From positions 1 to 32,158 of the forward strand of contig CALFIC010000059.1 in NCBI GenBank assembly GCA_937876225.1: a DNA stretch of 32,158 nt. The letters run 5' to 3'. Positions 15,306 through 23,917 of the stretch are shown piece by piece (the stretch's first letter is position 1; each line of letters begins with the position of its first letter). Source of the DNA: an uncultured Chloroflexota bacterium (GTDB lineage: Bacteria; Chloroflexota; Chloroflexia; Chloroflexales; Roseiflexaceae). A model generated the notes under the pieces. That model made no database searches, was not told the DNA's origin, and saw nothing but the letters and a program-made list of their open reading frames with translations. The translations under genes were made by a program, and so were the position numbers.

Positions 15306-15404
15306 TGAATCAATCGTGTGCTCGTGGGACTAACTCACGCTATTTCTCGCATTATCATCATGAAAAAAGACTCCCGCGCATTGTGAATAAGTGTCACCCA
15401 TATC

Positions 15405-15470
15405 CCCCACCTGCGCCCCCGTGCCGCTACGGCACCAATACCCCCGCAGTATGAATTAGCGCAGGCGGGG
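15405..15470 (-). terminator. Structured element after the RCC1 gene
   Basis: An 11-bp outer stem with one G-T pair (15406-15416 with 15459-15469) encloses a GTGCCG-CTA-CGGCAC hairpin (15421-15435). It lies about 20 nt after the stop of the large RCC1 gene. A T-run on the minus strand (15363-15368) is about 37 nt further on, so termination is possible but not canonical. Confidence 0.4.
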
Positions 15471-15487
15471 ATGAGTGTGTGTGTTCC

Positions 15488-18400
15488 CTACGGTGTGGGG
15501 GTGATTGTGGGTGTACGCGTGGTAAAGACCCCCTCAAAGTTACTCCCTGCCACCCGGACGCCGTTGTTGCGCAATCCAACCACCGAATTCTGATTGTCTG
15601 AGGCAACGACAATGGCATCGGTAATCTGACCCGTAAAGGAGAAGTCTTCTTTGCCCCAGCGCATCAATGTACCATCTGCCTTGATTGCCAAGGTACAGAA
15701 GCGCCCAGCGGCGATTTTGATGTAGTCTTTGGTGCCCTTGGGAATGGTTCCCCAGGCACTTTTGGAGCCGCCACCCCAACAGATGACTTCACCAACGTTG
15801 CTCAAGGCACATGAGTGATCTTCGCCGGCACTGACGGCCACAATGTTTTTTAATCCATCTGGTTGTCGGGCTTGGCCCAAACTGTTATCGCCCCAGCCGA
15901 CGACGGTACCATCCGCTCGTAATGCAACAGCATGACGTGCTCCACCATCCACCGCAATAATATTGGTTGCGAAACTTGGGATAGTTACCTGGGCAAAGTC
16001 ATTTTTTCCCCAGCCGATGATTGTGTTGTCGCTACGCACCGCATAAGCGAAGCGAGCCCCCGCGCCAATGGCAATGATGTCAGTTTTAGCATCGTCAGGG
16101 ACAGTACAAAGGCCATCACTACATGCGCCAAAATAGCGGAGTGTGCCGTCGGACTCAAGGGCAAAGACGGTGTCGAGGGTGGCTGCCACATCAATAAACG
16201 TCTTGCCTTTGAGTGTGCTCGGAATGATTGATCCCGTAGTTTTGCCCCAGGCCACTAGTGTGCCGTCCTGCAGTAGCCCAATTACGAACAGATTTCCGAT
16301 GGCTGCTTTCTTCAACGCCAACTGTTGTGGGGTAGCCGTGGCAGTGTTCGATGGCGTGTATGTGCGGGTTTTTGACGGCGTGCGTGTATTTGTCGGCGTA
16401 TTGGTTTCTGTGCGCGTGTTTGACGGGGTATGCGTATTTGTTGGCGTGCGCGTGAGCGATGGTGTCTGGGTTGTTGTGGACGTGCGCGTGTCTGACGGTG
16501 TCACGGTAATCGTCGCTGTCGCCGTATTGGTGGCACACGCCATTCCAACTTGTGAGGGACGCGTATAGGTTATGCAGTTACATAAACCGAGCTGGCCATT
16601 GGTGTTTGTGCCCCAGCAGTAGGCGAGCCCATTGCCGGCGAGGGCACAGGTATGTGTAGCACCCGCCATAATATCAGTGAATGTCATGCCGGTTGGCATG
16701 CTCACCAGCATAGGAGTGGTACGGTTGGTGGTGGAACCATCACCAACTTGGCCACTATTTTGTCCCCAACAGTAGGCGATGCCTGCGGCGGTCAAGGCGC
16801 AGGTGTGATTCCAGCCTGTACTAATAGTGTCAAATGTAATACCACTCGGCATGGTAACTGCCACGGGGACGGTGCTATTGGTGGTGGTTCCGTTGCCGAG
16901 CGATCCCCCCAAGTTGAGCCCCCAACAATAGGCGGCACCACTTGCGGTGAGGGCACAGGTATGGTAACGTCCCACACTGATGAAGACAAACGTGATTCCC
17001 GTCGGCATTGTGACTGCTGTGGGGACAGCGGCATTACTCGTCGAGCCGATACCGAGCTGCCCAAAGGTGTTAGCGCCCCAGCAGTAGGCGGCACCGCTGG
17101 CAGTGAGGGCACAAGTGCTGTACCCACTCGTAGCGATACTGCTAAAGGTGATACCGGTTGGCATCGTGACGATTAGTGGGACACTACTGTCCGTGGTGGT
17201 ACCATTGCCGAGTTGGTTGGTGCGGTTGATCCCCCAGCAGTAGACGTTTCCACTGGCGGTGAGGGCACAAGTGTGATACGTACTGACGACAATCGCAACA
17301 AAAGTGACACCAGCTGGCATAACGACTGCCACAGGTGTAGTGCTATCTTCTGTTGAGCCGTCACCTAGCTGACCAAAGATGTTGTTGCCCCAACAATAGG
17401 CAGTGCCACTGGCGGTGAGGGCGCAGGTATGGGTGAATCCAGCGTTGATTGCAGTAAAAGTGACGTTGGTAGGCATGGTCACGGCAGTAGGGGTGGCACT
17501 CCAGGTTGTCGTTCCTGTGCCGAGCTGACCAAACATGTTGCTGCCCCAACAGAATGCGGCACCTGTAGTGGCGATTGCACAGGTATGATATGCCCCCGTA
17601 TTAATACTCGTAAAAATTCCCCACGGGTAGCTGGGTGGTGTAGGTGTACGCGATGCAGTGCGGGTAATCGTGGCGGTGCGGGTATTGGTGGCGGTAGGTG
17701 TGCTCGTGGCGGTGCGGGTATTGGTGGCGGTAGAGGTACAGCCTGATCCGACACGGGTAGGGATGTATATTACCAAGTTCCTTGAACAGTTCCCAAGACT
17801 GCCATACAACTGTTCATTCGTAGATGATCTCCCCATGTCATTATTACCCCAGCAATACACAATCCCACTACTGGTTAATCCACAATTATGAAAATCTCCA
17901 GCACTAATCGATATAAATGTAATACCTGCTGGCATTGTTACTGTGGTTGGAATGTTGCTATTTGTATTGGTTCCATTACCGAGCTGACCGAAAGAATTAG
18001 CCCCCCAACAATACACGTTATTACTTGCACTTAATGCACAAGTGTGCGCGCTGCCATTGTTAATAGAATTAAAAGTGATACCAGTAGGCATCGTCACTGC
18101 AACGGGTGTCGTCTGTTGACTGGGTGTTCCGTTTCCGAGATCTCCAGATCCCCAGCAATATACAATATTTGTTGCAGTCAATGCACATACGGTTTCAGAA
18201 CCGGCAGCAATTGCGGTAAACGTCGTACCCGCAGGCATCGTGACTGCCGTTGGAATGGTGCTATCAGTGGTGGTTCCATTACCAAGATATCCACGGAGAT
18301 TGTTACCCCAACAATAGGCATTGTTGCTTGTGCTGATGGCACAAGTGAAATTACGTCCTGAATTCCCACCGGTAGTAATAGCAGTGAATGTCGTGCTCAC

Positions 18401-20299
18401 TGGCATGGTGATGGCAGTTGGAATATTACTGTCGCTGGTGGTGCCATTGCCAAATTGCCCGTTATTGTTGGCGCCCCAACAATACGCAGTGCCAGTACTC
18501 GATAACGCACAGCTGTGTCGATCACGGGTGCTGATGGTTGTAAACGTTGTGCCAACAGGCATTGTGACCGCAGAAGGAATATGGCTGTCAGTCGTGGTTC
18601 CGTCACCGAGTTGCCCGTAATAGTTATAGCCCCAACAATATGCGGTTCCAATGGTCGTAATAGCACAGGCATTTGTATTACCGGCATATATTGTCGCGAA
18701 TGTTATACCCGCAGGCATTGTAACGAGCGTTGGAATATTACTGCTAGTGGTTGTGCCGTTGCCGAGCTGTCCTTTTTCGTTAACTCCCCAACAATAGGCA
18801 TTGCCACTCCCATTGAGCGCACAGCTAAATTCACTACCTGCACTCACTTGTGTAAAGCTCCCCCACGGATTACTCTGTGATGTTGGTGTCGCTGAGCTCG
18901 TTAATGTGCGTGACGGGGTGTTCGTACTGGTACGGGTATTGGTACTGGTACTGGTACGGGTATTGGTACGGGTGCGGGTATTGGTATTCGTCGCAGTGCT
19001 GGTGCTAGCTGGGGCACAGCCCGAGCCGACGTTGGTGGGTAGCGATATAGATGACAATACTAAACAGTTACCAAGACTGCCATACAATTGTTCATTCGTA
19101 GATGAACTCCCCATTTCATTCATACCCCAGCAATACACAATACCAGCACTGGTTAATCCACAATTATGAAACAGCCCAGTGCTAATCGACGCAAACGTAA
19201 CGCCGCTTGGCATGCTGACTGCTACAGGGATATTGCGAGCGGTTCTGGTGCCATCGCCGAGCTGTGAGAAATTATTATCTCCCCAACAATATGCGATATT
19301 ACCCGTACTAAACGCACAAGTGTGACTACTCCCAGTTTCAACAGAACTAAAAGTAATACCTGTAGGCATCGTCACTGCAACGGGGGTCGTCTGTTGACTA
19401 ACTGTTCCGTTTCCGAGGTGCCCAGATCCCCAGCAATATGCGATATTTGTTGCAGTCAACGCACATACGCTTTCGGAACCTGCATCAATAGCGGTGAATG
19501 TTGTACCCGTAGGCATTGTCATTGCCGTTGGAATGTTGCTGTCAGTCGTCGTGCCATTACCAAGATATCCGCGGAGATTGTTGCCCCAACAATACGCATT
19601 ATTGCTCGTGCTTATTGCACATGTGAAATATCGCCCGGAATTCCCACCGGTAGTAATGGCAGTGAATGTTGTGCCTACAGGCATCGTGATTGCTGTTGGA
19701 ATGTTGCTGTTGTTGTTGGTGCCATTACCAATTTCTCCACTCGAGTTGGCACCCCAACAGTAGGCTGCTCCCGCACTGGTGAGTGCACAGGTATGTGCCC
19801 CGCCTGCACTTATCGATGCAAACGTCACGCCTGCTGGCATGCTGACTGCGACAGGTGTGCTGCGATTAGTGGTGGTGCCATCACCGAGTTGCCCATAATT
19901 GTTATATCCCCAACAGTAGGCGGTTCCAATAGTAGTAATGGCACATACAGTTGCATCACTAGTGGATATTGTCGTGAATGTTACCCCGGCTGGCATCGTG
20001 ACGAGTGTAGGAATTCTGTTGCTGACGGTGTTAGTAGCTGATCCGTTACCGAGCGTACCGAAATCGTTCAATCCCCAACAGTAGGCATTACCACTCCCAT
20101 TAAGTGCACAGCTAAAATTACCACCCGCACTAATCTGCGTAAACGTACCCCACGGATCGGTACTTAGTTTGCTGATCGGATGTGATTTTGTCTGTGCCAC
20201 TGATTTATTTGCTTGTGCATTAACGCTGATGGCCGCATAACTGCTGATGAGCATCATCACGAGCACAAAGAAATGTAGAATTGGCTTAATACGTGGCAT
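15488..20299 (-). CDS. Giant secreted RCC1-repeat protein, four predicted seven-bladed propellers
   Basis: This 1603-aa protein is probably exported: from ATG 20299 it starts with MPRIKPILHFFVLVMMLISS, a signal peptide ending near SVNAQA. I count 28 RCC1-type repeats in four blocks of seven. Blocks 1-3 (starting near residues 48, 476 and 890, each at a PWG-x-FT motif) have repeats of about 55 aa with C-A-L-x5-A-Y-C-W-G and LGNGTTT...P..V.MP.G..F..I. Block 4 (about residues 1325-1590) is a divergent, mostly Cys-free propeller (GTVVGWGDNSLGQ). Thr/Arg/Ser/Pro-rich linkers separate the blocks, and the chain ends in RTPTITPTP. The function is unknown; RCC1-type propellers usually bind proteins or other surfaces. 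The start is uncertain: the frame opens at 20380 and no good ribosome-binding site is seen. Confidence 0.88.
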   Translation of the reverse strand: MPRIKPILHFFVLVMMLISSYAAISVNAQANKSVAQTKSHPISKLSTDPWGTFTQISAGGNFSCALNGSGNAYCWGLNDFGTLGNGSATNTVSNRIPTLVTMPAGVTFTTISTSDATVCAITTIGTAYCWGYNNYGQLGDGTTTNRSTPVAVSMPAGVTFASISAGGAHTCALTSAGAAYCWGANSSGEIGNGTNNNSNIPTAITMPVGTTFTAITTGGNSGRYFTCAISTSNNAYCWGNNLRGYLGNGTTTDSNIPTAMTMPTGTTFTAIDAGSESVCALTATNIAYCWGSGHLGNGTVSQQTTPVAVTMPTGITFSSVETGSSHTCAFSTGNIAYCWGDNNFSQLGDGTRTARNIPVAVSMPSGVTFASISTGLFHNCGLTSAGIVYCWGMNEMGSSSTNEQLYGSLGNCLVLSSISLPTNVGSGCAPASTSTATNTNTRTRTNTRTSTSTNTRTSTNTPSRTLTSSATPTSQSNPWGSFTQVSAGSEFSCALNGSGNAYCWGVNEKGQLGNGTTTSSNIPTLVTMPAGITFATIYAGNTNACAITTIGTAYCWGYNYYGQLGDGTTTDSHIPSAVTMPVGTTFTTISTRDRHSCALSSTGTAYCWGANNNGQFGNGTTSDSNIPTAITMPVSTTFTAITTGGNSGRNFTCAISTSNNAYCWGNNLRGYLGNGTTTDSTIPTAVTMPAGTTFTAIAAGSETVCALTATNIVYCWGSGDLGNGTPSQQTTPVAVTMPTGITFNSINNGSAHTCALSASNNVYCWGANSFGQLGNGTNTNSNIPTTVTMPAGITFISISAGDFHNCGLTSSGIVYCWGNNDMGRSSTNEQLYGSLGNCSRNLVIYIPTRVGSGCTSTATNTRTATSTPTATNTRTATITRTASRTPTPPSYPWGIFTSINTGAYHTCAIATTGAAFCWGSNMFGQLGTGTTTWSATPTAVTMPTNVTFTAINAGFTHTCALTASGTAYCWGNNIFGQLGDGSTEDSTTPVAVVMPAGVTFVAIVVSTYHTCALTASGNVYCWGINRTNQLGNGTTTDSSVPLIVTMPTGITFSSIATSGYSTCALTASGAAYCWGANTFGQLGIGSTSNAAVPTAVTMPTGITFVFISVGRYHTCALTASGAAYCWGLNLGGSLGNGTTTNSTVPVAVTMPSGITFDTISTGWNHTCALTAAGIAYCWGQNSGQVGDGSTTNRTTPMLVSMPTGMTFTDIMAGATHTCALAGNGLAYCWGTNTNGQLGLCNCITYTRPSQVGMACATNTATATITVTPSDTRTSTTTQTPSLTRTPTNTHTPSNTRTETNTPTNTRTPSKTRTYTPSNTATATPQQLALKKAAIGNLFVIGLLQDGTLVAWGKTTGSIIPSTLKGKTFIDVAATLDTVFALESDGTLRYFGACSDGLCTVPDDAKTDIIAIGAGARFAYAVRSDNTIIGWGKNDFAQVTIPSFATNIIAVDGGARHAVALRADGTVVGWGDNSLGQARQPDGLKNIVAVSAGEDHSCALSNVGEVICWGGGSKSAWGTIPKGTKDYIKIAAGRFCTLAIKADGTLMRWGKEDFSFTGQITDAIVVASDNQNSVVGLRNNGVRVAGSNFEGVFTTRTPTITPTP

Positions 20300-20757
20300 C
20301 CCTTGGCTCGTTTCTTTTGATGTTGCCAACAACAACGTCACGGCGCACACGTAGCGTACACACGACTCATATTGACACATAGATATTCATATATAAATCA
20401 TGTAGTACGTTGAGAAAAAACACAAGATACTCACGATTACATATATGTTACAATGTCAATTAAGTGTTAATTTTTTTAATAAAAAATATAAACAAATTAG
20501 ATTTATAGGGTCAATTAATATGATGTATATATATATCACATAAATATATATGTACGTAAATTACACCCGACAATAGTTGCTTTTGCCATAACGTTTTTTC
20601 CTACATGGATACTTGTATGAGCAGGCTTCGTGGCTACTGTTTATGAGGTGGGGTGGCCTCCATTGTGGTGATGCACGGCGACGATGGAGGGTGTGGCTGG
20701 CTTTGTGGCATTGTGTACAATAGAGGTATATTGTTTGCTTGGGATTGAGGCACGACC
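20300..20757. other. AT-rich divergent intergenic region
   Basis: This 458-nt stretch lies between the RCC1 gene and nurA. The part at 20380-20570 is very AT-rich with runs of A, T and TA. It holds a TTGACA hexamer on the minus strand near 20455 but no matching -10 at the normal distance. I see no gene, RNA or repeat family in it beyond the nurA promoter candidate. Confidence 0.55.
20703..20732 (+). promoter_or_regulatory. Candidate promoter for nurA
   Basis: TTGTGG (20703-20708), an 18-nt spacer and TATATT (20727-20732), about 20 nt before the ribosome-binding site of nurA. A moderate match. Confidence 0.5.
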
Positions 20758-21963
20758 ATGGCACTCGACGTAATGCTCCTCGCCAACCAAGTCCGTGACA
20801 TGACCAAATTGGTGGTCGATGGCGCTAGTGAGCGTCGTCGCCGCCGCATGATGGTGCAACAAACCATTGACAAACATGTGGGCCACGAATCCCACTGGAA
20901 CGACGCCGTCACCCTCAGCGAGCGCGCCGCTTGGCTGATGGCCCAAGCCAGCGAACCATTCGACACCAAGCGCGATCTGCCCGCTGTCCCCAGCGACTAC
21001 GCCCTCGTGGCCACCGATGGCTCGCAACTCGATGTCGAACGCCACGGCATGGCCGTCTGCTACCTCATCAACATCGGCCAAGTCTTTTTGCAATACGGCA
21101 CGACTCCCAGCGCCGTGCTCCAATCGCAACCGGCCCTCGGCTACCGCGACGACGAGCTCTATATCAGCGATGGCATGCGCCGCATCGCCATCGAAGGTCA
21201 GCTCCTCAATGCCAAACGCGACGCCCAAGAAGGCATCGTGCTGGCCGAATTAAGTGCCAAATATCTGACTAACGACTTGCCGTCGATCGCACTCCAAGAC
21301 GGTACATTGATGCGCTGGAATCTCGCCAATGCCGACGATATCGTGCAGACCACACTCCTCGACCCCTACCTGGCCGCCCTTGACCAACTCAAGGCCCAAG
21401 GCATCCCGGTGGCGTCGTACATCAGCCGGCCCCGTTCGCCCGAAATGATGGGCATGGTGCGCATGATGCTCTGCCCCGACGTGCATGTCGCTACCAAAAA
21501 AGGCGCCAACTGCGATCGCTGTAGCGATGTCGCAGCCGGACGCCAACCGTCGTGTACTCCCTGCAATGATTTGGCCGACGCCGACATTTATAGTGAGCGC
21601 TTGGCCGAAGGTCAACGGGGACCGATTTATTTGTCGATGGCCCGCGCCAACCGCGCGCTTTACCGCGAGCACGCCATTCACTTTTTCTATCTGCGGGTCG
21701 GCAACGAAATCGCTCGTGTCGAGATTCCCCAGTGGGTCGCTACCGATTCCCAGCTGTGCGACCGCGTGCATGCGCTCATCTATGACCAAGCCATGCGTGG
21801 CCAAGGCTACCCTATCGCCCTCGCTCGTGCCCACGAGCAAGCGGTGGTCAAAGCCAGCGACCGCCGGATCTTCCTCGATATGGTGGCGCAAATGCTCCAA
21901 AAAAGCGAATTACCGGCCCTCAATTCACGCAAACGCGACAGCAAAGAATTCCAGACGTTGTAG
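20758..21963 (+). CDS. nurA: NurA-domain nuclease with four-Cys insert
   Basis: NurA is a Mn2+-dependent 5'-3' nuclease that works with the HerA hexameric ATPase in DNA-end resection, best known in archaea and also found in several bacterial phyla. The 401-aa protein shows the NurA signatures: VATDGSQ with the metal-binding Asp87, LQDGTLMRW with Asp181, VASYISRPR and VEIPQWVATD. An unusual feature is Cys252-x2-Cys255-x10-Cys266-x2-Cys269 between the SYISRPR and EIPQW motifs, which looks like a zinc or Fe-S site. GAGG lies 8 nt before the ATG. No herA is in the window. The gene is more GC-rich than the AT-rich DNA just upstream. The stop TAG lies in a palindromic repeat. Confidence 0.88.
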   Translation: MALDVMLLANQVRDMTKLVVDGASERRRRRMMVQQTIDKHVGHESHWNDAVTLSERAAWLMAQASEPFDTKRDLPAVPSDYALVATDGSQLDVERHGMAVCYLINIGQVFLQYGTTPSAVLQSQPALGYRDDELYISDGMRRIAIEGQLLNAKRDAQEGIVLAELSAKYLTNDLPSIALQDGTLMRWNLANADDIVQTTLLDPYLAALDQLKAQGIPVASYISRPRSPEMMGMVRMMLCPDVHVATKKGANCDRCSDVAAGRQPSCTPCNDLADADIYSERLAEGQRGPIYLSMARANRALYREHAIHFFYLRVGNEIARVEIPQWVATDSQLCDRVHALIYDQAMRGQGYPIALARAHEQAVVKASDRRIFLDMVAQMLQKSELPALNSRKRDSKEFQTL

Positions 21964-21988
21964 AGACGCAGCCTGCTGCGGCTCTACA
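21959..21988. repeat. Interspersed palindromic repeat, copy 2
   Basis: A 13-bp stem with one mismatch (21959-21971 with 21976-21988). It matches copy 1 at 13026-13052 except for a few single-base differences. It supplies the nurA stop codon and lies tail-to-tail with the nadK gene, which ends 6 nt further on. Confidence 0.75.
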
Positions 21989-21994
21989 ACGTGT

Positions 21995-22819
21995 TTACCC
22001 ACGTCGCAGGCGTTGGGTCAAACGGGCATAAAACGTACTGGGTGTATAGACCCGCGCAAAGGCGCAGGTGCGTTGTGAACGTTTAATCGTCAACACGTCC
22101 CCTTCTTGCAGGGGGTGGTGGTCGTCGCCGTCGGCATATACCGCCGCACTATGGCGTCCCCGCAACGTCAGCTGGACCGTGGCGTCGTCGTGCAACACAA
22201 ACGAATTAATGCTGGTCATGTGCGCCGCGATAGGGACGAGTACCATGTTGCTCGAGCGTGGGTCGAGGATTGGTCCACCTGCCGACAAGGCATAGGCCGT
22301 CGACCCCGTTGCGGTCGATACAATCACGCCGTCGGCGTGGTAAGTGGTCAGATGCGCATCGTAAATGCGTACATCGACGTTGATGATGCGGTTGATGTCA
22401 CGCCGGGCGATGACGATTTCGTTGAGTGCCAAAAACTCCATTGTCGGTCTGCCGTCGACATGGTCGACGACCCCTTCGATCATGGTGCGTTCGTCGCGCC
22501 AACCGCCGCCATCGAGCACGGTGGTGATGCCATCATAAAAGGTGTCTGGCTCGAGTTCGGCCATGAAATTGAGGTGCCCCAGCGCCACCGGCAAAATGGG
22601 AATCCCGCAGCGCTCGGCTAAACGCACGCCACGGAGTACGGTGCCGTCGCCACCGGCCGTCACCACCAAATCGACGCATTCGAGGGAGTCATCTTCGCGG
22701 CCAATATGCGAGGCAGCTCGCCACGCGTCGTGGCCACGTGCCCGCAACCATGTGGTGGCTGCTTCCGAAAAACGCACGCAGGCGTCTGAAAACGGATTGT
22801 AGAGCAGGCCTATCTTCAT
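21995..22819 (-). CDS. nadK: NAD kinase
   Basis: NadK phosphorylates NAD+ to NADP+ with ATP or polyphosphate. The 274-aa protein has the diagnostic GGDGT motif (residues 56-60, Asp58), NE in FLALNEIVI, and the conserved DGVIVSTATGSTAYALSAGGPIL that binds NAD. LPVALGHLNFMAEL replaces the more common GxLGFL. Its ATG overlaps the TGA of the upstream phosphatase-superfamily gene (ATGA, 22816-22819), so translation is probably coupled. The two genes form a transcript. Confidence 0.95.
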   Translation of the reverse strand: MKIGLLYNPFSDACVRFSEAATTWLRARGHDAWRAASHIGREDDSLECVDLVVTAGGDGTVLRGVRLAERCGIPILPVALGHLNFMAELEPDTFYDGITTVLDGGGWRDERTMIEGVVDHVDGRPTMEFLALNEIVIARRDINRIINVDVRIYDAHLTTYHADGVIVSTATGSTAYALSAGGPILDPRSSNMVLVPIAAHMTSINSFVLHDDATVQLTLRGRHSAAVYADGDDHHPLQEGDVLTIKRSQRTCAFARVYTPSTFYARLTQRLRRG

Positions 22820-23724
22820 TGTCCTGACTCGCGATGATAAGGGTAGCGCGCCACCAAGGCTGGCACTACCGCGCTAATACTATCTATATTGTGCAGTGTA
22901 TCACAATCAGCACCTACCACCAATAGTGGCACCGGGTTGGTAGTGTGTCCTTTTTCGTGGGGGGCTTCAAAATTGCCATGGTCGCTACTAATGACGAGGG
23001 TATCACATGGGCGCAGATGGGCCACAATCCCGCCGATGAGTCCATCGATGCGGGTAACCACGTCGGCGGTAGTAATGTCGGTGCGCCCGTGGCCGACCAG
23101 ATCGGTCAAAAACGTTTCGTACAAGGTGATGACGTGGGCTTGGGCGAGTAGGGCCAAATTTTTGCCTGCGGTAAACGCATCGATGGGGGCAATCAAGTCG
23201 GGGTGGCGCTGATGCATCACCTGATTGGTGATATCCCACGACAAAGCCTGCCCCTGTGCCAAATCGGTGACATCACGGAACCGCACCCCGGCCCCTTCGC
23301 CGGCAATCACACTAGCCGAACGGCGTAGTTTGCGCGTCTCGATTGCTTGCCAAAACCCGGCGTCAAAGGCATTGGCGAAGGCGCTCGTGCCGTAGGGTGC
23401 CGCCTGGGCCAGCATGTTTTGGGTGCGCAGGACGTCGTGTAACGCCGTGGGGGGGAAGTGTGACTGATGGCGTTGGACGGCGTGGGCGGCATTGATCCCC
23501 ACAAACAATGATGTTTGCCCAGTGCCACTTTGGGGTAAGCCCGGCCAATCCAAGGTGGCATCGATGGCACTCAGCCGCGCTCGCGGGTATTGGCCGACGT
23601 AATCGATTAACAGCGGCCCACCGATTAATTGACTGAGGTATGGTTGTGGCGTCAATCCAAAGGGATTGTGGTCCGTGGCGTTGGTTAAGCCGATGCCATC
23701 AATAAACACAAAAATAATACTCAT
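22816..23724 (-). CDS. Alkaline-phosphatase-superfamily metalloenzyme (phosphomutase-like)
   Basis: This 302-aa protein belongs to the metalloenzyme group that includes cofactor-independent phosphoglycerate mutase and phosphopentomutase. Visible are the first metal-binding motif FVFIDGIGL, the nucleophile region GTGQTSLFVG (Thr or Ser), the HGR in ETFLTDLVGHGRTD and the late metal motif SSDHGNFE followed by KGHTTNPVPLLV. At ~300 aa it is far shorter than true iPGM (~510 aa) and lacks room for its large insert, so the substrate is unclear. AAGG lies just before the ATG, and an unusual 14-bp hairpin is 10 nt upstream. It is coupled to nadK. Confidence 0.85.
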   Translation of the reverse strand: MSIIFVFIDGIGLTNATDHNPFGLTPQPYLSQLIGGPLLIDYVGQYPRARLSAIDATLDWPGLPQSGTGQTSLFVGINAAHAVQRHQSHFPPTALHDVLRTQNMLAQAAPYGTSAFANAFDAGFWQAIETRKLRRSASVIAGEGAGVRFRDVTDLAQGQALSWDITNQVMHQRHPDLIAPIDAFTAGKNLALLAQAHVITLYETFLTDLVGHGRTDITTADVVTRIDGLIGGIVAHLRPCDTLVISSDHGNFEAPHEKGHTTNPVPLLVVGADCDTLHNIDSISAVVPALVARYPYHRESGQ

Positions 23725-23734
23725 AGTACCTTGT

Positions 23735-23766
23735 CATTTATACTAGCGTTCACGCTAGTATAAATG
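23735..23766. promoter_or_regulatory. Perfect 14-bp inverted repeat just upstream of the phosphomutase-like gene
   Basis: CATTTATACTAGCG (23735-23748), loop TTCA, then its exact complement (23753-23766). It ends 10 nt before the ATG at 23724 on the minus strand. It could be an operator or a leader hairpin that masks the ribosome-binding site. Confidence 0.65.
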
Positions 23767-23917
23767 AAGTAGGAAGGATAAAGTCGGAAGTCGAAAGTGG
23801 GATTTTGAAGTAGGGGTGTAGTTGCCACAGATAAATTTTGCATTTTCAATGTGCAATGCTCTATTATTTCCTACTTTCACTTCCAACTTCATGCTTCATG
23901 CTTCCTACTTCATCGAG

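Noticed and set aside
16325..16540. Thr/Arg linker DNA as a simple-sequence repeat locus
   Set aside because: The units vary in length and sequence and keep the reading frame; they are coding linkers, not a microsatellite.
17658..20041. Many long plus-strand frames across the RCC1 gene, some over 200 codons
   Set aside because: They lie antisense to a gene made of repeated Thr/Gly/Ala codons, which creates open shadow frames. Their peptides are low-complexity and repeat with the same period as the real gene.
15488..20299. Regularly spaced repeats that at first look like a CRISPR or satellite array
   Set aside because: Repeat units are about 160 nt long, imperfect, and translate in one frame into RCC1 blades; no spacer-repeat structure and no cas genes.
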